Origin: Legionella_A sp049239925
GTDB lineage: Bacteria > Pseudomonadota > Gammaproteobacteria > Legionellales > Legionellaceae
Assembly (NCBI GenBank): GCA_049239925.1
Contig: JBMLTO010000101.1
Span: forward strand, 1-10,429
DNA: 10,429 nucleotides
Direction: 5' to 3'
Part shown: in pieces, positions 7,601 to 10,429 of the stretch
Numbering within the stretch: position 1 is the stretch's first letter
Layout: each line of letters opens with the position of its first letter
Notes under the pieces: generated by a model
Databases searched by the model: none
The model's input: only the letters and a program-made list of their open reading frames with translations
Told to the model about the DNA's origin: nothing
Made by a program: the position numbers and the translations under genes

Positions 7601-8122
7601 AATTATTATCAAAAAGCAGCCAATAAAAACAATACCAAAGCTATCATCGCGTTAGCACGTATTTACCAATATGGTAGTGCAGGCATCGCTCCCGATGAAT
7701 TGAAAGCAATAAAGTATTATCAGCACCTAGCAACAATCAATAATTCGTATGCTCAATATCAGCTAGCCATGCTAGATTATCAGCATGCACCAGATAAACA
7801 ACAGGTTTTAGATAAGACCAAAAAAATACTGTTACAAATCCAGGATAGGGGCTTTGGCCAAGCAAATAAAGCATTACAATGGTTAGAATCACAATCGTCA
7901 GTTGATAAAAGTTTTATTGAGCCAGTGCGGATTATCAATCATGTATATGAACCGTTATTAGCTAGACAAGCTGCTGATATGATGTACATGAATGCATTAA
8001 ATGCATGGAATAGTGGTGACGAACATTTATCCCGCATGATTTTTGATAAAATACGTATGGAGTATCCTGATTATGTGCCTGCTAAGCATACTTATGAGCG
8101 TTTAATACCTTATTTTTTATAA
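4652..8122 (+). CDS. enhC: EnhC-like periplasmic Sel1-repeat protein
   Basis: A 1156-residue exported protein built almost wholly of Sel1-like (SLR) repeats of about 36 residues (A.AQ..LG..Y..G.G...D...A..WY..AA..G). I count eight in residues about 45-325 and 14-16 in about 445-1060. Legionella EnhC is a similar-sized Sel1 protein reported to bind and restrain the soluble lytic transglycosylase Slt, which limits release of immunostimulatory muropeptides. That makes a peptidoglycan-related scaffold role likely here, though it is inferred. Residues 1-21 are a signal peptide with cleavage after AFA. C9 lies in the hydrophobic core without a lipobox, so it is not a lipoprotein. A repeat-free segment (about 330-445) splits the array. 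The last 95 residues are different and end in a TPR-like helix pair (NAWNSGDEHLSRMIFDKI). AAGGGGA at 4641-4647 is the ribosome binding site. It is the last gene of the cluster; the first strong terminator lies about 285 bp downstream. Confidence 0.9.
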   Translation: MKLLMPWFCILATSGMQLAFADNGLDAYREGDYFKAAPLLSNKMNQDPVVDYYLGKMWLYGYGQLKANDVAIRYFIRAGNNGFLPAQQVMGRYALLKQQLPAEALVWFKKAAEGNDAAAQMYCAAAYLFGFGVKKNPEIAKKYYIAAAKNGNSVAQYTLAETFINSHQAANRKLGIAWLTKAVAQGNPAAQLKLAKLYDEGQLVQHDSNKANELLNAAITQHYRPAMYHMAERLWQQRNEQAAFSWYKKAAEQGYLPAQIALAKIYLQPQSTIYDPKAGFLSMLKAAENGSSQAQLELATFYKEGVIVEKDDNLAAAWQKRSIDSAKSANLSAENSAAEWLSMGLSTNFPTGEYQLHGIFSDWHNRQSLQENSYNQSPQMTLVSRQQIYAPKFEMVLPNTISISDMYDFLPRSANKQTIEDVQFPHYPVAESADTTNIEQLHHDAILGDSSAQFILGQIYQYGIHVKKDIQQAITFYKLAASQEDLRAKYTLGMIYLEGQDVPAQYQSAQTWLNDAAFKGNEYAQYVLAHIQENGYQNSAGEQVIHPKPEQSLAMYYLAADNNYGPAQYRLAEILARQTQDAQSELDQSKRRQLIKQLYCEAFHNGVKDAELPLAFFNAMDSDPQKQASAFAVAKRESLKGNKQAALLLGFLYDRGIAVPTNRAEAISYYQQAEASSVVAFILGTYYSQGIGTPQDQERGRILLQQAANAGFSYANINLAIMKKKIGEEFIPELERGFTRGNTTAGILLADHYLSEDSDDKNMQQAFAIYQQLADTGNQQAQLKLGFMYEQGLGTQANAAIAQKWYSLAAEQGSPIAQFLLGHLNQLGWINNQPDYAAAKKWYASAQGKYAPAAVALGFIYDTVDENYQHAAITYEKAAQAGDATAQFNLGLIYEKGKGIAVDYDKAKALYELAAAHGHPQAMVQLAGLYLNIDSKEFAPNQLQRALAWYKKAADLGDRDALYQLGLFAEIGLGSKLSLDDAVNYYQKAANKNNTKAIIALARIYQYGSAGIAPDELKAIKYYQHLATINNSYAQYQLAMLDYQHAPDKQQVLDKTKKILLQIQDRGFGQANKALQWLESQSSVDKSFIEPVRIINHVYEPLLARQAADMMYMNALNAWNSGDEHLSRMIFDKIRMEYPDYVPAKHTYERLIPYFL

Positions 8123-8244
8123 CAATTAAGGCGTGTTGACAATTCATCCTTCCGCTGCGCAATAAAAATCTTGTTCTTATGGAGGAGACACAGCATTGGC
8201 AATTGAGTTCGTTTTTTTTTGAATAAGCAATGGGATAACTGAGT

Positions 8245-8407
8245 CATTTGGGGCATGCGCTTTTAACTGAAGAAAAACAGGTTCCTATCCATCTATGACT
8301 TTTCAAAGGCTGCGAAAGAACCATGGCTCTTAGTGCCCCCACTTTCCCAGACACAAGATAATCCAAATCATATTAACCAAATAAAAAATATCACCAATAT
8401 GACCTAG
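8245..8407 (+). pseudogene. Possible remnant of an IS4-type DDE transposase
   Basis: Two overlapping frames give fragments that together read like part of an IS4-family transposase. The frame from 8245 gives HLGHALLTEEKQVPIHL and stops at 8296. The frame open from 8267 gives YDFSKAAKEPWLLV and stops at 8405-8407. The KEPWLLV core resembles the (K)EPW.L.T segment common in these enzymes. No start codon with a ribosome binding site, no full catalytic triad, no terminal inverted repeats and no target duplication were found, and the end of the second frame is low-complexity. If real, it is a short, frameshifted scrap left between enhC and its apparent terminator. The match is short and judged by eye. 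Confidence 0.33.
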
Positions 8408-8443
8408 CCCCTCAGAAAAGAGGGGGGGCTTTTTTTGTTTTTT
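8406..8443 (+). terminator. Rho-independent terminator downstream of enhC
   Basis: The GC-rich left arm agcccctc (8406-8413) pairs with the G-run ending in ct (8423-8430), including one G-U pair, and is followed by seven T residues, then G, then six more T. The orientation suits transcripts coming from the enh cluster. It lies about 285 bp beyond the enhC stop, so the transcript would include the intergenic scrap before it. Confidence 0.8.
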
Positions 8444-8701
8444 GTGCGAAAAGCATGCTTTAAGTTAATTGGTTTGTCAATGACCAACAAGAGAAAGCTA
8501 TTTTTATAATAGTATTTACCAAAATCATAAGACAGAAGAAAATAAAACAACTAGTCATGATGGATGTAAATCTATTGGATCATGCCTGAAATTATCAGGC
8601 GAACCGACCATGAAAAAGAAACGCAGCAGAGGGCTTTAAAATAAAAATTATATGACTGCAAAACATGTCTTTTTATCTGGTGTTCATGCTGTATACAGTC
8701 A
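8444..8701. other. AT-rich intergenic region with small palindromes
   Basis: No gene is supported between the terminator and the stop codon of the minus-strand gene. I see three small structures: a 12-bp palindrome aaagcatgcttt (8450-8461), a hairpin gcctga/tcaggc with a five-base loop (8584-8600) and a palindrome ctgtatacag (8689-8698). The last is partly enclosed by tgactg/cagtca arms (8653-8658 and 8696-8701), just beyond the minus-strand gene. None is followed by a T-run, so I see no clear terminator for that gene. Confidence 0.4.
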
Positions 8702-9544
8702 TTACTGCTTTTTTATATCAATTGCATTGTCAGCGGCACTTGCTTCCCAACCATTTGCTTGCATTAAGGTGGTTGGTTTAAAGAAGTAAGTTGAACCAGC
8801 AAAGGGTGGTTGGGCCTTAGTGTTTTTATCAGTAGTCAAATTGCTTGGTGCATTGAAGAATACCTCTGATGTTACAAGTGCTAATCCCAAGCTCACTAGC
8901 GCCGCTCCTAGAGCTCGCATGTGTCGAGAACCTTTCACATAGATGGTCGCTATATAGGCATCAAATTCTTCTTTTGAGCCTCCAATTAAGCGACAGTATG
9001 TTTTATTTAGCGCAAAGGTTAATTCATCAATAGAAATATTTTTTTCTTTTTTTTGTTTGCTAACGATCTCTAAAAAATTACTTAATAGCAACTCAACTCG
9101 AATGCCTGGCTCAGTTTGTTTTTTCAGAGCAGCAAGTTTTTTGAAAGAGACGTTATAAGATTGAAGTTCAACTTTTGTTTGATCTAACTGTTTGATCTCT
9201 GATGAAGGTTGAACCTGTTTTTTTATAAAAAGTTCTGGCTCATTATTAGCGTTATTTAATTTGGATTCTAGCTGCCCAACTTTCTCACGTAATCTAATAT
9301 ATAAGGCCCATACACTTTGCGCCTCGTCATCAGACGCTGTTGGTGAATTAGCTATTGGATAGCTATTATTTAAAGTTTCCGTTGCAGCTATTGTCAGTTT
9401 TCTCTCGGCATAACGAATAAGGCTTCTCAGGTTTTGATGAGAACCAACTCCGGCCCGATCGTGACCACTGGGTTTCGGCTGTTCGAAATGATTAATCGAT
9501 GCATCTAGATCTTCTAATATCTCTTTTGCGCGATACAAACTCAT
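8702..9544 (-). CDS. Hypothetical protein with coiled coil and one C-terminal membrane segment
   Basis: I do not recognise this 280-residue protein. It has no signal peptide. Residues about 30-75 are polar. Residues about 76-145 are rich in Lys, Glu, Gln and Leu and likely form a coiled coil. Residues about 146-208 look like a compact helical domain (ELLLSNFLEIVSKQ...FALNKTYCRLIGG). Residues about 210-231 form a single hydrophobic segment (ALGAALVSLGLALVTSEVFF) preceded by the basic KGSRHMR, and about 50 polar residues follow it. Start ATG 9544 is well supported by AAGGAG 8 nt upstream. It has its own promoter (9620-9648) and stands alone between rpsT, whose terminator separates them, and a region with no clear terminator. 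In a Legionellales genome this architecture is compatible with a secreted effector or membrane anchor, but no effector motif or E-rich secretion tail is visible. Confidence 0.82.
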   Translation of the reverse strand: MSLYRAKEILEDLDASINHFEQPKPSGHDRAGVGSHQNLRSLIRYAERKLTIAATETLNNSYPIANSPTASDDEAQSVWALYIRLREKVGQLESKLNNANNEPELFIKKQVQPSSEIKQLDQTKVELQSYNVSFKKLAALKKQTEPGIRVELLLSNFLEIVSKQKKEKNISIDELTFALNKTYCRLIGGSKEEFDAYIATIYVKGSRHMRALGAALVSLGLALVTSEVFFNAPSNLTTDKNTKAQPPFAGSTYFFKPTTLMQANGWEASAADNAIDIKKQ

Positions 9545-9619
9545 GTAAAAAACTCCTTTTAAACTGCCAACCGCTATATGGTTGTTGAATATCCTTTCAG
9601 CAAATATATCAGCACCAAT

Positions 9620-9648
9620 AGTATCGAATAAACCGAGATGATTGTCAA
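9620..9648 (-). promoter_or_regulatory. Promoter of the 280-residue hypothetical gene
   Basis: On the minus strand a perfect TTGACA (-35, 9643-9648) is followed after exactly 17 bp by GATACT (-10, 9620-9625), which matches consensus at four of six positions. The predicted leader is about 65-70 nt. Near the gene it contains a small stem caacc/ggttg (about 9570-9586). The promoter shows that the gene is transcribed independently of rpsT. Confidence 0.6.
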
Positions 9649-9796
9649 ATGGCGATGGACTATCGAGAGAGTAGATTTAAATAAATACTTAATAGACTTT
9701 TTGATTGAAATTGTAGCTATGAAAGGAACTTAGCTAAACTAAATAAGAATTGAAGGGAGTGGGAGAATTTATTTTTCAAGAGATATATTTTATTCA

Positions 9797-9836
9797 TATT
9801 AAAAACATCTAACCGAGTGCCATCGGCTAGATGTTT
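9797..9836 (-). terminator. Rho-independent terminator of rpsT
   Basis: On the minus strand aaacatctagccga (9823-9836) pairs with tcggttagatgttt (9803-9816) in a 14-bp stem with one G-U pair and a six-base loop (9817-9822). The stem runs into TTTTT and AT-rich sequence. It begins 14 bp after the rpsT stop. The plus strand has no T-run after the stem, so it works in the rpsT direction. Confidence 0.85.
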
Positions 9837-9849
9837 GCCTACATTATAC

Positions 9850-10116
9850 TTAAATTGCCATTGCTTTAACGCGAATGCTCAGGCGGCTTTTAATACGGGC
9901 AGCTTTGTTTTTATGCATCAAGCCTTTGCTTGCTGCTTTATCAATAATCGGTTGAGCTTTTGCAAAAGCAGCTTTAGCCGCTTCTTGGTCACCAGCATCG
10001 ACTGCTTTCAATACATGCTTGATATAGGTTCGATACATGGAACGTGCACTAGCATTATGCTGACGTAGTTTAATATTTTGACGCGCTCGCTTAATAGCTG
10101 ACTTAATGTTCGCCAC
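9850..10116 (-). CDS. rpsT: 30S ribosomal protein S20
   Basis: S20 is a primary binder of the 5' domain of 16S rRNA and helps early assembly of the 30S subunit. The 88-residue product has the family hallmarks: the N-terminus MANIKSAIKRARQ, a lysine/arginine/alanine-rich helical body, the segment IDKAASKGLMHKNKAARIKSRL, and the usual length (E. coli 87). The start codon is GTG (10114-10116), set by GGAG 7 nt upstream; E. coli rpsT likewise uses a non-AUG start (UUG), where it is linked to autogenous control. A promoter (10156-10184) and terminator (9797-9836) bracket it as a single-gene unit. In many gammaproteobacteria the divergent neighbour is murJ/ribF; here it is a RAYT gene. Confidence 0.98.
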   Translation of the reverse strand: MANIKSAIKRARQNIKLRQHNASARSMYRTYIKHVLKAVDAGDQEAAKAAFAKAQPIIDKAASKGLMHKNKAARIKSRLSIRVKAMAI

Positions 10117-10155
10117 TTACAATCTCCAGTGTTCTAAATATAACAAAAGTGATTG

Positions 10156-10184
10156 ATGATCTCTGATTTAATATTTTTTGTCAA
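10156..10184 (-). promoter_or_regulatory. Promoter of rpsT
   Basis: On the minus strand a perfect TTGACA (10179-10184) and GATCAT (10156-10161, four of six to consensus) are separated by 17 bp. The start site would fall near 10149, giving a leader of about 30 nt with GGAG at 10124-10127. A TATATT closer to the gene has no matching -35. Confidence 0.6.
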
Positions 10185-10239
10185 GTTATCCGCTCATTCA
10201 TGCAGGTGTGTTGTATTAAAATTTAATCAATCTGTTGTA

Positions 10240-10359
10240 GGTTTGGACTTTACCCAACAATAACGTATTGAAATCCAAGGTTACAGCTAAAAATCCTTGC
10301 CAAAATACAGTCATTGGATCTAGCCTATGCGCTCAAGGAATTTTATACAAGTCCAAACC
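10240..10359. repeat. Inverted repeat region in front of the RAYT gene
   Basis: A perfect 11-bp inverted repeat, ggtttggactt (10240-10250) and aagtccaaacc (10349-10359), encloses 98 bp and ends two bases before the RAYT start codon. Inside it are further imperfect complementary pieces, such as aaaatccttg against caaggaattt. It also holds ggatctagcc (10316-10325), identical to ten bases at 110-119 beside the REP-like element. The region could be the RAYT leader, a folded element recognised by the RAYT, or a small inserted element. Only the repeats are directly seen. Confidence 0.5.
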
Positions 10360-10361
10360 AC

Positions 10362-10429
10362 ATGCAATATCGTCGATTGATCATTCCAGGCACATGCTAT
10401 TTTTTCACGGTAGTGCTTCAAGATAGAAG
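10362..10429 (+). CDS. REP-associated tyrosine transposase (RAYT), 5' end only
   Basis: The frame from ATG 10362 stays open to the window edge and gives 22 complete codons. YRRLIIPGTCYFFTVVLQDR matches the conserved N-terminus of RAYT proteins (Y1-transposase, IS200/IS605-like HUH fold: YRR....G..YFFT..L.DR). These enzymes cleave single-stranded REP hairpins and are thought to have spread them; RAYTs are usually single-copy domesticated genes. The HUH motif and catalytic Tyr lie beyond the edge, so intactness is unknown. The nearest purine-rich site (aagga, 10335-10339) is 22 nt upstream, too far for good translation, and the start lies right after a long inverted repeat, so translation may be weak or controlled by folding. 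Confidence 0.8.
   Translation, partial: MQYRRLIIPGTCYFFTVVLQDR

Noticed and set aside
4652..8122. Repeated coding segments in enhC considered as recent DNA tandem duplications
   Set aside because: The repeats are visible at the protein level as Sel1 motifs, but the underlying DNA is well diverged from repeat to repeat, so this is an old protein-repeat architecture.
8136..8164. Perfect TTGACA after enhC that could start a small RNA ending at the 8406-8443 terminator
   Set aside because: At 16-19 bp spacing the -10 candidates (such as GCAATA or CAATAA) are poor, and I see no conserved RNA fold or GGA-motif series of the RsmY/RsmZ type.
8450..8461. 12-bp palindrome aaagcatgcttt just after the terminator
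   Set aside because: Short AT-flanked palindromes of this kind are expected by chance. It has no T-run and no repeat elsewhere in the window that I can see.
9817..10068. Plus-strand frame opposite rpsT
   Set aside because: It is the complement of the S20 coding sequence and terminator, with Cys- and Phe-rich sequence typical of an antisense shadow.

Overview
The window looks like a chromosomal segment of an AT-rich gammaproteobacterium, most likely in the order Legionellales (Legionella/Coxiella relatives). The main reason is an intact enhA-enhB-enhC-type cluster, an arrangement I know from Legionella and Coxiella. It lies downstream of a LetA/GacA/UvrY-type response regulator and uvrC, a pair conserved across gammaproteobacteria. 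No database search was possible, so the taxonomy is inferred from gene content.

Layout, left to right. (1) 1-90 is the 3' end of a small GIY-YIG nuclease-like gene. (2) 91-396 is noncoding. It holds a REP-like palindrome inside an outer inverted repeat (115-183) and a candidate promoter (322-350). (3) 397-1047 is a LetA/UvrY/GacA response regulator, which I start at a TTG codon. (4) 1204-3060 is uvrC. (5) 3251-8122 is the enh cluster: a secreted L,D-transpeptidase-like protein (EnhA), a small secreted Cys-containing protein (EnhB) and a very large periplasmic Sel1-repeat protein (EnhC). (6) 8123-8701 is 579 bp of intergenic DNA with a possible decayed transposase, a strong terminator at 8406-8443 and otherwise unexplained sequence. 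(7) 8702-9544 (minus) is an unrecognised 280-residue protein with a coiled coil and one C-terminal membrane segment; it has its own promoter. (8) 9850-10116 (minus) is rpsT with a GTG start, flanked by a promoter and a terminator. (9) 10240-10359 is an inverted-repeat region leading into the 5' end of a REP-associated tyrosine transposase (RAYT) gene that runs off the right edge.

Functional reading. letA and uvrC probably share transcription. LetA-type regulators control virulence and transmission traits through CsrA-sponging small RNAs, and no such RNA was recognised here. The three enh products all carry export signals and probably act together on peptidoglycan in the periplasm. The REP-like palindrome at the left and the RAYT gene at the right suggest an active or recently active REP/RAYT system in this genome. 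No CRISPR array, tRNA, rRNA, phage module or clear defence system was seen. The least explained items are the 280-residue membrane protein and the repeat structures next to the RAYT.
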